Of a stretch of 64,000 bases of DNA, positions 25,129 through 33,988 are shown piece by piece; within the stretch, counting starts at the first letter, position 1, and each line of letters starts with the position of its first letter. Below the pieces are notes generated by a model. It did no database searches. It was not told the origin of the DNA and was given only the letters and a program-made list of their open reading frames with translations. The position numbers and the translations under genes were made by a program. Origin of the DNA: Chitinophagaceae bacterium IBVUCB2 (GTDB lineage: Bacteria; Bacteroidota; Bacteroidia; Chitinophagales; Chitinophagaceae); contig NFUV01000002.1 in NCBI GenBank assembly GCA_002127295.1, positions 186,001 through 250,000 of the forward strand, in the 5' to 3' direction.

Positions 25129-27090
25129 ATGCTGACAGGGAGAAAACTAATTGCTATTGTCTGTTCCATTTTCATGCTTCTTGGAGGAGTTTCTGCGCAG
25201 GATAGCCTGGGTGCTATCAAAGACTGGAAGATTGTCAGCAAGAAATTAGATAACGGAAAATATGAGTTGAGTTTCTCCGGTACTATTAGCGGTGGCTGGC
25301 AGGTGTATGCTCCCAACCAAACATTACTGGAAGTAAAAACTACCGAACTGAAATTTGCAGATTCATCAATACTTCAACCTGGAGATTTTGTATCGGAGAC
25401 ATCTCCAAAAGAAATTACAAGCCTGATTTTTGAAGACACGAAGGTTAAAATATATGATGCTGCTGTACAATGGAAAAAAGTAATTGAAATTACGGGAGTG
25501 GTTCCTGCAAAGTTATCCGGCTCCTTATATTATACCTATGGGAAGAATGATGAGTTTTATCCGGCTGCTGAATTCTTTTTTACTGTAACATTGGAAGATG
25601 GCGTTGCTTCGACATGGCAGCCAAAAGTTTCTTCTATTGATATTAGCAAACCTGTTAGCCCTTGTGGAGATGATGGTACAAAAGACAAAAGTTTGCTTTC
25701 CATTTTCTTTTTGGGGTTGTTAGGAGGTTTAATCGCTTTACTTACTCCCTGTGTTTTCCCGATGATCCCGGTAACGGTCACCTTCTTTACCAAAAAATCT
25801 ACCGATAAAAAAAGCGGGGTAGGAAATGCTGTATTATATGGCACTTTTATTTTCCTGATTTATATACTTATCACATTGCCGTTTCATGTTGCAGGTAAGG
25901 CAATCAGCCCTGAGATATTTAATAATATATCCACCAACGTTTGGTTAAATCTTGTCTTCTTTGCCATCTTTGTTTTCTTTGCTCTTTCTTTCTTTGGTTT
26001 GTTTGAGATTGGATTACCTGCAGGATTAGCAAACCGGATGGATTCGAAATCAGGCTTGGGTAATATCGGAGGAATATTCTTCATGGCTGCAACTTTAGCA
26101 ATCGTTTCATTTTCTTGTACGGGTCCCATATTAGGAACGTTGTTAGTAGGTGTTGCAGACCAGGGTGCATGGCCGCTTACAGTAGGTGCTGCGGGCTTTG
26201 GTATTGCACTCGGATTGCCATTTGCCTTGTTTGCAATGTTTCCGCATTGGCTTCAGTCGTTACCTAAATCTGGTGGGTGGATGACGGATGTAAAAGTGGT
26301 ACTTGGTTTTTTAGAATTGGCTTTAGCAGTAAAGTTTCTTTCCAATGCAGACCTGGTAAAACAATGGGGACTTTTAAAAAGGGAAGTATTTATCGGCCTA
26401 TGGGTGTTAATAGGTTTACTAACTGTTTTATACTTGTTAGGTAAATTGAGGATAGCACATAGTTCACCGGTCAAGAAATTTTCATTTGTACGAATTGCCT
26501 TTATTGTTCTTTTCGCATCAATAACTATTTATCTTATTCCGGGCCTTACCAATACAAAAGCCGCTGACCTTAAATTGATCAGTGGGTTTCCACCTCCCAG
26601 AACATACAGTGTTTATAATAATGAAAAAGGGCAATCCGGTGTTTTTGAACCTATTCATAACGATTACGAAGGCGCATTAAAACTTGCCAAAGAACAGAAT
26701 AAACCGGTGTTGATCGACTTTACGGGTTGGGCTTGCGTTAACTGCCGCAGGATGGAAGAAAAAGCATGGCCCGATAAAGTAGTTGACAGCCTGATGAGAA
26801 ACGAATTTATTGTAGTATCGCTGTACGTAGATGAAAAAAAGAAATTGCCATTGACAGAGCAACAGGTGGTAATGTTATCTAACGGAACAGAGAAATCAAT
26901 TGTATCGGTAGGGGATAAATGGTCAACTTTCCAGATTGAAAATTTTGGTGCAACTTCTCAACCGCAGTATGCTATTATTACACCTGAACAGGTTGCCTTA
27001 ACAAAAACAAAGTATTATACTCCTGATGCAGCTGAGTTTGCGGATTGGCTTATTTGCGGATTGGAAACATTTGCAAAACAGAAAAAATAA
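25129..27090 (+). CDS. dsbD: Thiol:disulfide interchange protein DsbD
   Basis: 653 residues. Order: signal peptide (1-23), nDsbD-like domain (to about 175), eight-helix membrane domain with the two buried cysteines in LTPCVFPMIP and FSCTGPILG, and a C-terminal thioredoxin domain with CVNC in FTGWACVNCRRMEEKAW. It moves electrons from cytoplasmic thioredoxin across the inner membrane. The N-terminal domain reads LYYTYGKNDEFYPAAEF where its stand-alone neighbour has the cysteine pair, so this domain cannot take part in thiol exchange. Terminator follows at 27110. Confidence 0.93.
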   Translation: MLTGRKLIAIVCSIFMLLGGVSAQDSLGAIKDWKIVSKKLDNGKYELSFSGTISGGWQVYAPNQTLLEVKTTELKFADSSILQPGDFVSETSPKEITSLIFEDTKVKIYDAAVQWKKVIEITGVVPAKLSGSLYYTYGKNDEFYPAAEFFFTVTLEDGVASTWQPKVSSIDISKPVSPCGDDGTKDKSLLSIFFLGLLGGLIALLTPCVFPMIPVTVTFFTKKSTDKKSGVGNAVLYGTFIFLIYILITLPFHVAGKAISPEIFNNISTNVWLNLVFFAIFVFFALSFFGLFEIGLPAGLANRMDSKSGLGNIGGIFFMAATLAIVSFSCTGPILGTLLVGVADQGAWPLTVGAAGFGIALGLPFALFAMFPHWLQSLPKSGGWMTDVKVVLGFLELALAVKFLSNADLVKQWGLLKREVFIGLWVLIGLLTVLYLLGKLRIAHSSPVKKFSFVRIAFIVLFASITIYLIPGLTNTKAADLKLISGFPPPRTYSVYNNEKGQSGVFEPIHNDYEGALKLAKEQNKPVLIDFTGWACVNCRRMEEKAWPDKVVDSLMRNEFIVVSLYVDEKKKLPLTEQQVVMLSNGTEKSIVSVGDKWSTFQIENFGATSQPQYAIITPEQVALTKTKYYTPDAAEFADWLICGLETFAKQKK

Positions 27091-27109
27091 ACTTGAAGTA
27101 GCTGTACTA

Positions 27110-27139
27110 AAAAAGCCCCCGATAAATCAGGGGCTTTTT
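27110..27139 (+). terminator. dsbD terminator
   Basis: AAAAAGCCCC and GGGGCTTTTT pair perfectly around a 10-nt loop, 20 bp after the stop codon, and the stem itself ends in the T-run. Confidence 0.85.
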
Positions 27140-27147
27140 CAATTTGG

Positions 27148-27238
27148 TGTCATTCTGTACCAGCCTTCCGGTATGGCAAGCAAACAAAATTCTGGTTTAG
27201 GGAATTCGTTGTACTCCGAATGGAGATACAGAATGACA
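27148..27238. repeat. Inverted pair of a TGTCATTC intergenic repeat
   Basis: TGTCATTCTGTA (27148-27159) and TACAGAATGACA (27227-27238) are perfect 12-bp inverted arms. Sequence similarity continues inward (CC.TTCGG-like), so this is two copies of one unit facing each other. Related units occur at 39381 and 39415. It fills the gap between dsbD and the sigma-factor gene. Confidence 0.6.
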
Positions 27239-27243
27239 AGAGC

Positions 27244-27825
27244 TTATAAAGCAATTTGTTTTTGAGTCATTAGTTTACGCAAATTAATCAATCCGTAACG
27301 CATCCGCCCCAAGGCGGTGTTAATACTGCAGTTAGTTGCCGCTGCAATTTCCTTAAAGCTCATATCTGCGTAATGACGCAATATAATTACTTCTCGTTGA
27401 TCTTCGGGCAAGCTTTGCAACATGTCACGAACTCTATCATGACTTTGTCTTCTCATCATCACTGTTTCCGCACTGTCTTCAGAGAAATTCAATACTTCAA
27501 AAATATCTTTATCATCACCCGTACGGATAGTCGGAGTTCTTTTTACTTTGCGGAAATGATCTACACAAAGATTATGGGCTATACGCATGGCCCAGGGTAA
27601 AAACTTTCCTTCTTCGGTGTAGCGTCCGCCACGCATGGTGTCAATAATGCGGATAAAAGCGTCCTGGAAAATATCTTCTGCAAGGTATTTATCCTTTACA
27701 AGGAATAAAATAGAGGTATATAACTTATCCTTATGGCGAAGCACCAGTGCTTCGAGGGCATCAAGGTTTCCTTCTGTAAACAGATGGATTAATTCATGAT
27801 CGGTTTGTTTCATAAATGCTTTCAT
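27244..27825 (-). CDS. Sigma-70 family (ECF-like) RNA polymerase sigma factor
   Basis: 193 residues. Region 2 is visible in LVKDKYLAEDIFQDAFIRI and FLPWAMRIAHNLCVDHFRK, and region 4 in LPEDQREVIILRHYADMSFKEIAA with its helix-turn-helix NCSINTALGRMRYGLINLRK. There is no region 1.1 or 3, so it is of the ECF type. No anti-sigma gene lies next to it. The start could be 27825 or the second ATG at 27813; an AGGAG motif sits just ahead of the first. A perfect palindrome lies 27-41 bp upstream and may control it. Confidence 0.9.
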   Translation of the reverse strand: MKAFMKQTDHELIHLFTEGNLDALEALVLRHKDKLYTSILFLVKDKYLAEDIFQDAFIRIIDTMRGGRYTEEGKFLPWAMRIAHNLCVDHFRKVKRTPTIRTGDDKDIFEVLNFSEDSAETVMMRRQSHDRVRDMLQSLPEDQREVIILRHYADMSFKEIAAATNCSINTALGRMRYGLINLRKLMTQKQIAL

Positions 27826-27851
27826 AACTCCTACAGTTTAGGTTTGTTTGC

Positions 27852-27866
27852 ATGGCATAATGCCAT
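27852..27866. promoter_or_regulatory. Perfect palindrome upstream of the sigma factor
   Basis: ATGGCAT-A-ATGCCAT lies 27-41 bp from the sigma-factor ATG, in the 282-bp divergent region shared with uvrA. Its size and position suit an operator; this is inference. Confidence 0.4.
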
Positions 27867-28088
27867 AACATTTCAATTGGATATTGGCGTTGTTAAATTC
27901 GGAAAAAAGTGATGTAGAAGTTTAGGCAATAGGCGGGTTAAATTTTAAGGTTTTCATTTTTTGGATATATTGGAAATTAAAAATAGACCTTTTCATCAAA
28001 TTGCCAAACATTTGCAAAGGCAAACTGTAGTTTGGGGTGCTAAGAAAATGTTAAGAGTTTGGCATTAAAATCATGCCCAGTAAGGGTT

Positions 28089-28096
28089 TACATTTG
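28089..28096 (+). promoter_or_regulatory. Candidate uvrA -7 element (TACATTTG)
   Basis: TAnnTTTG match. Predicted +1 near 28103 leaves only about 5 nt before the ATG at 28108. A TTTG at 28058 is 27 nt away, longer than the usual 19-21. Confidence 0.4.
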
Positions 28097-28107
28097 CAAT
28101 ACAAATA

Positions 28108-30996
28108 ATGGAAAAGACAATAAAAGGGAAAAATCCCGCCAAATCAAAGACCGTAATTTCCGCAGAAAACATCCTAATAAAGGGCGCAAGGGTACATAAC
28201 CTGAAAAATGTTACCGTTGAAATTCCAAGGAACAAACTAATAGTAGTTACAGGGGTATCTGGCTCGGGCAAATCATCCCTTACTATCGATACTTTATATG
28301 CTGAGGGACAACGCCGTTATGCAGAAAGCCTTAGTGCCTATGCCCGCCAGTTTCTGAACCGGATGAATAAGCCCGATGTTGATTTTATTAAAGGACTTTG
28401 CCCCGCCATTGCCATCGAACAGAAAGTAATTACCAGGACACCCCGCAGTACGGTTGGCAGTATGACGGAGATATATGATTACCTGCGGTTGCTTTTTGCC
28501 AGGATTGGAAAAACAATTTCACCTGTTTCCGGCAAAGAAGTAAAGAAGGATGATGTAACAGATGTGCTGAATGCAATAATGAAGTTGGAGGAAGGCCATA
28601 AGGTTTTTATTCTGGCGACCTTCAAACAGCATAAAAACCGGGATATAAAAGAGGAACTGAACATTTTAGTGCAGAAAGGTTTCTCCAGGGTGGTCTCCCC
28701 AAACCCATCCGAAGGAGGAGCTTTAGAACCTCAAAGAATAGAGGAACTATTAGAGTTAAGCGATAAAGAATTAAAGGCAAAAAAAATAACCCATATTCTT
28801 ATCGACAGAATTGTGGTAAAAGATTTTGATGAAGATGATAAGCACCGGATAAGTGATTCGGTTGGTACAGCATTTTATGAAGGAGAAGGTGATGTATATA
28901 TAGAAGTGCAGGCTGAGGCTGGAGTAGTTAACCAGGAGACAGGAAAGAAGCGGTCTAAAAACCCGGCATCCCGACTCCTCCATTTCAACAATCGCTTTGA
29001 ACTGGACGGAATGCAATTTGAAGAACCTCAGCCTAATCTTTTTTCTTTCAACAATCCTTTTGGTGCCTGCCCTACCTGCGAAGGTTTTTCACAAGTGTTG
29101 GGCATTGATCCGGACCTTGTTATTCCAGACCGGAGATTAAGTGTATACGATGGTGCTGTTGCCCCGTGGAAAGGTGAGAAAATGGATTGGTGGCGGCAGA
29201 ATTTTTTAAAGGGTGCCAAACAGTTCAATTTTCCAGTACATAAACCGGTAGCTGATCTTACCGACAAACAATACAAACAATTATGGGAAGGCAGTGATGG
29301 TGTAATGGGAATCAATGATTTTTTTAAAGATGTAGAATCTCAATTGTATAAAGTGCAGTACAGGGTAATGTTAAGTCGTTATCGGGGCCGCACAGATTGC
29401 CCCGATTGTAATGGCTATCGTCTACGCAAAGAAGCATTGTATGTGCAGGTGAATGGTAAAAACATCGGTGAGCTGAGCAGCCTGCCGGTACGAGATTTAA
29501 AAAGTTGGTTTGATACAGTAGAAAAAAAATTGAGTGCACATGATAAGGAAGTGGGTAAAAGAATTTTTATTGAATTAAATAACCGGCTTGATACCTTATT
29601 AAAAGTAGGGTTAGGTTACTTAACACTTAGTCGTCTTGCTAATTCGCTAAGCGGTGGGGAAAGTCAGCGGATACAATTGACAAGAAGTCTTGGTAGTAAT
29701 CTCACTAACTCATTGTATATATTAGATGAGCCTTCAATTGGTCTTCATTCAAGAGATACCGCAAATCTTATACAAGTATTGAAAGAGTTAAGGGATTTAG
29801 GTAATACAGTGGTAGTAGTGGAGCATGATGAAATGATGATGCGGGAAGCCGATCATATTATTGATATGGGACCACTGGCCTCACATCTTGGAGGAGAAGT
29901 AGTAGCCGAAGGCGATTATGATGAAATCATTTCAAACCCTATGAGTCTTACCGGTAAGTACCTGAACGGTGACCTATCGATAGACCCGCCAAAAAATGTT
30001 CGCAAATGGAATAGCTCTATCATCGTAGAAGGAGCCAGGCATAATAATTTAAAAAACATTACGGTTGAATTTCCATTGAATGTATTGTGTGTGGTAAGCG
30101 GTGTAAGCGGCAGTGGTAAAACAACATTGGTAAAACAAATCCTTGCACCGGCCTTACGAAAAATAAAAGGAGAGTTTGGCGATAAGATCGGTTTTCATAA
30201 GCAATTAAAGGGTGATATAGATAGCATTGGTCAAATAGAAATGGTGGATCAGAATCCCATCGGTAAATCGTCAAGAAGCAACCCGGTTACTTATATAAAA
30301 GCATACGATGAGATAAGAGACTTGTATGCAAGACAACCGTTGAGTAAGATGAGAGGCTTTCAGCCCAAACATTTTTCTTTTAATGTAGATGGAGGAAGAT
30401 GCGATACCTGTAAAGGCGAAGGCGAGCAGGTGGTAGAGATGCAGTTCCTGGCCGATGTACATCTTACCTGCGAATCATGCGGCGGTAAACGTTTTAAAGA
30501 AGAAGTGCTGGAAGTAAAATACAACGACAAAAGTATTTATGATGTGCTGGAGATGAGTGTGGATGAAGCAATTGATTTTTTTTATGATGAAAAGAATCTT
30601 TCAAAAGCCATTCAACCACTTAGTGATGTGGGATTGGGATATGTAAAGCTTGGTCAATCATCTGATACCTTATCGGGTGGTGAGGCACAACGGGTAAAGC
30701 TGGCTTCTTTTCTTGGTAAAGGAAGAGCTAACAATAAGATACTTTTCATTTTTGATGAACCCACAACGGGTCTTCATTTTAATGATATAAAGAAATTATT
30801 AGCCTCCTTCAATGCCTTGATCGAGCAGGGGCATTCTATTTTAGTGATAGAACACAATACCGATGTAATTAAAAGTGCTGATTGGGTGATCGACCTTGGC
30901 CCCGAAGCAGGCGATGCCGGTGGCAACCTTGTTTTTGCAGGTAAACCTGCGGATTTAAAAAAGAAAAAGGAAAGTCATACCGCTAAATACCTTTGA
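28108..30996 (+). CDS. uvrA: Excinuclease ABC subunit A
   Basis: 962 residues. Damage-recognition ATPase of nucleotide excision repair. Two ABC ATPase halves: Walker [12 protein letters not shown] and [11 protein letters not shown], signatures LSGGESQR and LSGGEAQR, and Walker B segments [11 protein letters not shown] and [11 protein letters not shown]. The second zinc site is complete (CDTCKG...CESCGG). The first keeps only its second cysteine pair (ACPTCEG); where E. coli has CPIC the sequence reads FELDGMQF. I recall this variant in other Bacteroidota, so it is probably lineage-typical. uvrB and uvrC are not in the window. Confidence 0.96.
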   Translation: MEKTIKGKNPAKSKTVISAENILIKGARVHNLKNVTVEIPRNKLIVVTGVSGSGKSSLTIDTLYAEGQRRYAESLSAYARQFLNRMNKPDVDFIKGLCPAIAIEQKVITRTPRSTVGSMTEIYDYLRLLFARIGKTISPVSGKEVKKDDVTDVLNAIMKLEEGHKVFILATFKQHKNRDIKEELNILVQKGFSRVVSPNPSEGGALEPQRIEELLELSDKELKAKKITHILIDRIVVKDFDEDDKHRISDSVGTAFYEGEGDVYIEVQAEAGVVNQETGKKRSKNPASRLLHFNNRFELDGMQFEEPQPNLFSFNNPFGACPTCEGFSQVLGIDPDLVIPDRRLSVYDGAVAPWKGEKMDWWRQNFLKGAKQFNFPVHKPVADLTDKQYKQLWEGSDGVMGINDFFKDVESQLYKVQYRVMLSRYRGRTDCPDCNGYRLRKEALYVQVNGKNIGELSSLPVRDLKSWFDTVEKKLSAHDKEVGKRIFIELNNRLDTLLKVGLGYLTLSRLANSLSGGESQRIQLTRSLGSNLTNSLYILDEPSIGLHSRDTANLIQVLKELRDLGNTVVVVEHDEMMMREADHIIDMGPLASHLGGEVVAEGDYDEIISNPMSLTGKYLNGDLSIDPPKNVRKWNSSIIVEGARHNNLKNITVEFPLNVLCVVSGVSGSGKTTLVKQILAPALRKIKGEFGDKIGFHKQLKGDIDSIGQIEMVDQNPIGKSSRSNPVTYIKAYDEIRDLYARQPLSKMRGFQPKHFSFNVDGGRCDTCKGEGEQVVEMQFLADVHLTCESCGGKRFKEEVLEVKYNDKSIYDVLEMSVDEAIDFFYDEKNLSKAIQPLSDVGLGYVKLGQSSDTLSGGEAQRVKLASFLGKGRANNKILFIFDEPTTGLHFNDIKKLLASFNALIEQGHSILVIEHNTDVIKSADWVIDLGPEAGDAGGNLVFAGKPADLKKKKESHTAKYL

Positions 30997-31279
30997 TTGG
31001 ATAATTTAGATCAAGAAGTTATTAACTTTCGGTCTTAAATCGTAAATATACTTATCGCACTGAGTAAAAATTCCTGTAAAAACTTGCAAGTATAAATCCC
31101 GCCTATTATATTTGGTCTCCATAGCAAAAAGCTATCCTCCAAAATCCGTCGGTAAAGACCAAGACCCATTTCAAAAAAAACACAGATTGAAACCATAGGC
31201 AGTTGTACATTTTTTGTGCATTGCTGTCCATCATATTATTTCCAATCCTCCAGTTGAAGACCGACAGTAAAATCCAGCA
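30997..31279. other. Intergenic region upstream of the first T9SS paralogue
   Basis: No credible gene; the frame at 31203-31421 is low-quality and overlaps the next gene. A small hairpin ATAGC-AAAA-GCTAT lies near 31121. GTCGGT (about 31147) and ACCGAC (about 31260) could pair at long range. Nothing else is recognised. Confidence 0.4.
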
Positions 31280-31329
31280 TTGCAAAACCGAAACCGTATC
31301 TAATCTTTTTAAAACTAAAAACTTTGAGC
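31280..31329 (+). promoter_or_regulatory. Promoter and leader shared with the paralogue at 36432 (copy 1)
   Basis: TTG (31280-31282), 18 nt, then TAATCTTTTTAA at 31301, ending in TTTGAGC directly before ATG. The distance from TAATC to ATG is 29 nt here and at 36403-36432, with the same ends. TAATCTTT deviates from TAnnTTTG in one base. Confidence 0.55.
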
Positions 31330-33933
31330 ATGAAGAAGATTTTACTTTCAATGATGGCCGTAATGGGCATCACATTCATTACAACTGTTGCAAATGCAGC
31401 AGATCGGTATGCAGTAGCTAATGGCAACTGGAATTCAACTACTACCTGGTCTGCCACCTCAGGAGGGGCGCCAGGTGCCTCAATTCCGGTTGCAGGTGAT
31501 AATGTAATCATTGAACGAAATTTCAATGTAACAATTCCGTCTGCTGTAAATGCGGTATGCACAAACCTGACAATAGGGTTTACAACTGGATTTACAGGAA
31601 CTCTGACTTTTGGAGCAACAGGCTCATTAGCCGCTTCGGGAAATGTAACTGTTGGGTTTGATAATTCAACTTCAAGAGAAGGAACAATTAATATGTCAGC
31701 TGGCGGAACAATGACTATTGGTGGAAATCTTACAATTGGAAATGCTGGTACAACTGCACCAATTGCGAGTGAAGTTATTCAAGGTACCGGCTCATCAATA
31801 ACTGTTACAGGAAATGTTTCAATTCTGAATCCAAATAATGGAGGTTTTGCAAACCAATGGTCTGTGGGTGCAGGAAGCGCAACTGTTACTGGTACATTAA
31901 CTTTAGCAAATACGGGAGCTAATGACGAAGATTGTAATTTCTCAATATCCACTGGAACTGCTACACTTACTGGAGCTGTAACTATGAATGGTGCAGCAGG
32001 CGAAAATAGTATTGCTATAACTAGTACAGGAACGCTTAATCTAGGGAATTCTATAAGCCTGACTAATGGTACATTTAGTTTAGCTACAGGCTCAACTGTA
32101 AATTATAATGGAGCCGCACAAACAATCAGGACTGCAACATATTCAAATCTTTCAGTTTCAGGAAGCGGTATTAAAACAACTTCGGCTGATATTGCTATGA
32201 CAGGAAATCTTCTTGTTGCAAGTGGGGCAACTTTAACCCTTGGTGGGAACGATATCGATATTGATGTAAATGCTGCTCGATCAGTAACAATTAACGGAGT
32301 TCTCAATATTAACGGGAATGGCCGCTTAGTGGAAAGCCAAGGAAATACAAAAACTCTAATAATTAATTCCGGGGGGCTTTTAAATATAACAGACAATGGG
32401 GGAACAGGTTTGCCTATTCTTGATGTATACAGTTTTGACGCTAACAGTACGGTTAACTTCGGTTCTACAGATAATCAGACGATTGAGAATACTGTAACAT
32501 ATGGTAATTTGACTACATCAGGAACTGGTACAAAAACCCTTGAAACATCAGGTGGAACAATGACATTTCTAGGCAGTATTACAATTGGTGCAGGGACAAC
32601 TTTAGATGCAAATGATAAGACAATGAATGTTGGTGGCAACTGGTTAAACAACGGAGCTTTTACTCAAACCAATACTACTGTTATTTTTAACGGTGCTGCC
32701 GCAGAAACTATTAGTGGTTCTACTGCCACTACTTTTAATAATATCACTTTTAATAACACTTTACCGGGTACAGGGGTCGCAATTACATTAAATACAGCAG
32801 CAACTGTTACCGGTGTTGCTACTTTTACTGATGGAGTTGTATCAACCAATTCCGCATTACTTACTTTTAATGATCAGGCCACAACAACAGGCGCATCGAA
32901 TGCTTCTTATGTAGATGGCCCGGTTAGAAAAAACGGAAATAATGATTTTACATTCCCGGTAGGTGATCCATTAGGTAGTTATCATCCGTTTCGTCTTGTT
33001 AATACTGGTGGTGCTGATGGTGATGCATATACTGCAACTTATTTCCGTGCCAGTGCAAGAGCTTTAGGTTCACTTTCAAGCGGATTATATGGTGTTAGTA
33101 ATTGCGAGTATTGGACTTTGGCAAGAAATGCCGGTACCAGTACACCAAATATTCATGTTTCATGGACGGCTGAAAGCCCATGTGCTGGAGTTCCCTATAC
33201 AACAACAGGAACAGGTTTGGTTGTAGCAAGACTTAATGGGGGAACATGGGAATTAGCTGATGGAACTAACCAGGCAGCAACAGGCACTTATGGTGTTGGG
33301 GGTGCGGGAACTGTAGCTGATAATACAATAACAGCGATTGGAACTTTTGCTTTGGGTAATACTCAACCAGAGCAAAACCCATTACCTGTTACTTTTTCGG
33401 ATGTAAAAGCTTTTGAAAAAGGTAATGGTGTGCAAATTGAATGGTCGAACCTGACGGAAAAAGATGTAGTTAATTATATAGTAGAACGTTCTGCAAATGG
33501 CAATGACTTTGTTGCTATCGGCCAATTAACTGCAAGAAGCAACCAGACGGATAAGCAAAGCTATTTGAGTTTTGACGGGTCTCCTCTTTCCGGTGCAAAT
33601 TTCTACAGAATTAAAGTGGTAGAACTGGATGGCAAGATCATCTATAGCAAAATGCTGAGAGTAGAGATTGGTAAAACAGTGAAAGGAATTTCATTGTATC
33701 CAAACCCTGTTACTAGCGGAGAGGTTACTATTGGATTTACTGCTGCTAAAGGGTTGTACACATTACGCATCATGAATGCTGCAGGTCAACAAGTATCTGC
33801 AAAACAAATTGTACATCCTGGTGGAAATGTATCACAAGCGGTTACAATTCCTGCATCGGTTAAATCAGGATTTTATGTGATGACGATAAGTGGCGAAAAC
33901 TTTAAAGAAAGCAAAACCTTTGTTATTCAATAA
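31330..33933 (+). CDS. T9SS type A sorted surface protein, beta-helix-like (paralogue of 36432)
   Basis: About 867 residues from the ATG at 31330; a TTG two codons earlier is not needed. A signal peptide (to about 22) is followed by Thr/Gly/Asn-rich short repeats (GNVTVGF, GNLTIGN, GNVSIL) typical of a right-handed beta-helix. Next come a module beginning DGPVRKNGNNDFTFPVG and containing VSNCEYW, a fibronectin-like segment (GVQIEWSNLTEKDVVNYIVERS), and a C-terminal type A sorting domain (SLYPNPVTSG ... KSKTFVIQ-like end, ESKTFVIQ). It would cross the outer membrane by the type IX system and be attached to or released from the surface. Probably an adhesin or surface-layer component; the ligand is unknown. 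Confidence 0.85.
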   Translation: MKKILLSMMAVMGITFITTVANAADRYAVANGNWNSTTTWSATSGGAPGASIPVAGDNVIIERNFNVTIPSAVNAVCTNLTIGFTTGFTGTLTFGATGSLAASGNVTVGFDNSTSREGTINMSAGGTMTIGGNLTIGNAGTTAPIASEVIQGTGSSITVTGNVSILNPNNGGFANQWSVGAGSATVTGTLTLANTGANDEDCNFSISTGTATLTGAVTMNGAAGENSIAITSTGTLNLGNSISLTNGTFSLATGSTVNYNGAAQTIRTATYSNLSVSGSGIKTTSADIAMTGNLLVASGATLTLGGNDIDIDVNAARSVTINGVLNINGNGRLVESQGNTKTLIINSGGLLNITDNGGTGLPILDVYSFDANSTVNFGSTDNQTIENTVTYGNLTTSGTGTKTLETSGGTMTFLGSITIGAGTTLDANDKTMNVGGNWLNNGAFTQTNTTVIFNGAAAETISGSTATTFNNITFNNTLPGTGVAITLNTAATVTGVATFTDGVVSTNSALLTFNDQATTTGASNASYVDGPVRKNGNNDFTFPVGDPLGSYHPFRLVNTGGADGDAYTATYFRASARALGSLSSGLYGVSNCEYWTLARNAGTSTPNIHVSWTAESPCAGVPYTTTGTGLVVARLNGGTWELADGTNQAATGTYGVGGAGTVADNTITAIGTFALGNTQPEQNPLPVTFSDVKAFEKGNGVQIEWSNLTEKDVVNYIVERSANGNDFVAIGQLTARSNQTDKQSYLSFDGSPLSGANFYRIKVVELDGKIIYSKMLRVEIGKTVKGISLYPNPVTSGEVTIGFTAAKGLYTLRIMNAAGQQVSAKQIVHPGGNVSQAVTIPASVKSGFYVMTISGENFKESKTFVIQ

Positions 33934-33952
33934 CGAGGAATAGAATAAACTT

Positions 33953-33988
33953 AAAGGCCGGCCGGTTTAACCGGGCCGGCCTTTTTTT
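33953..33988 (+). terminator. Strong terminator after the first T9SS gene
   Basis: AAAGGCCGGCCGG and CCGGGCCGGCCTTT form a GC-rich stem (one bulged G) around TTTAA, followed by TTTTTTT. It reaches the stop codon of the converging kelch-like gene. Confidence 0.85.

Noticed and set aside
31203-31421. Short ORF ahead of the first T9SS gene
   Set aside because: Overlaps the real gene in another frame, has no family features and spans the promoter region.
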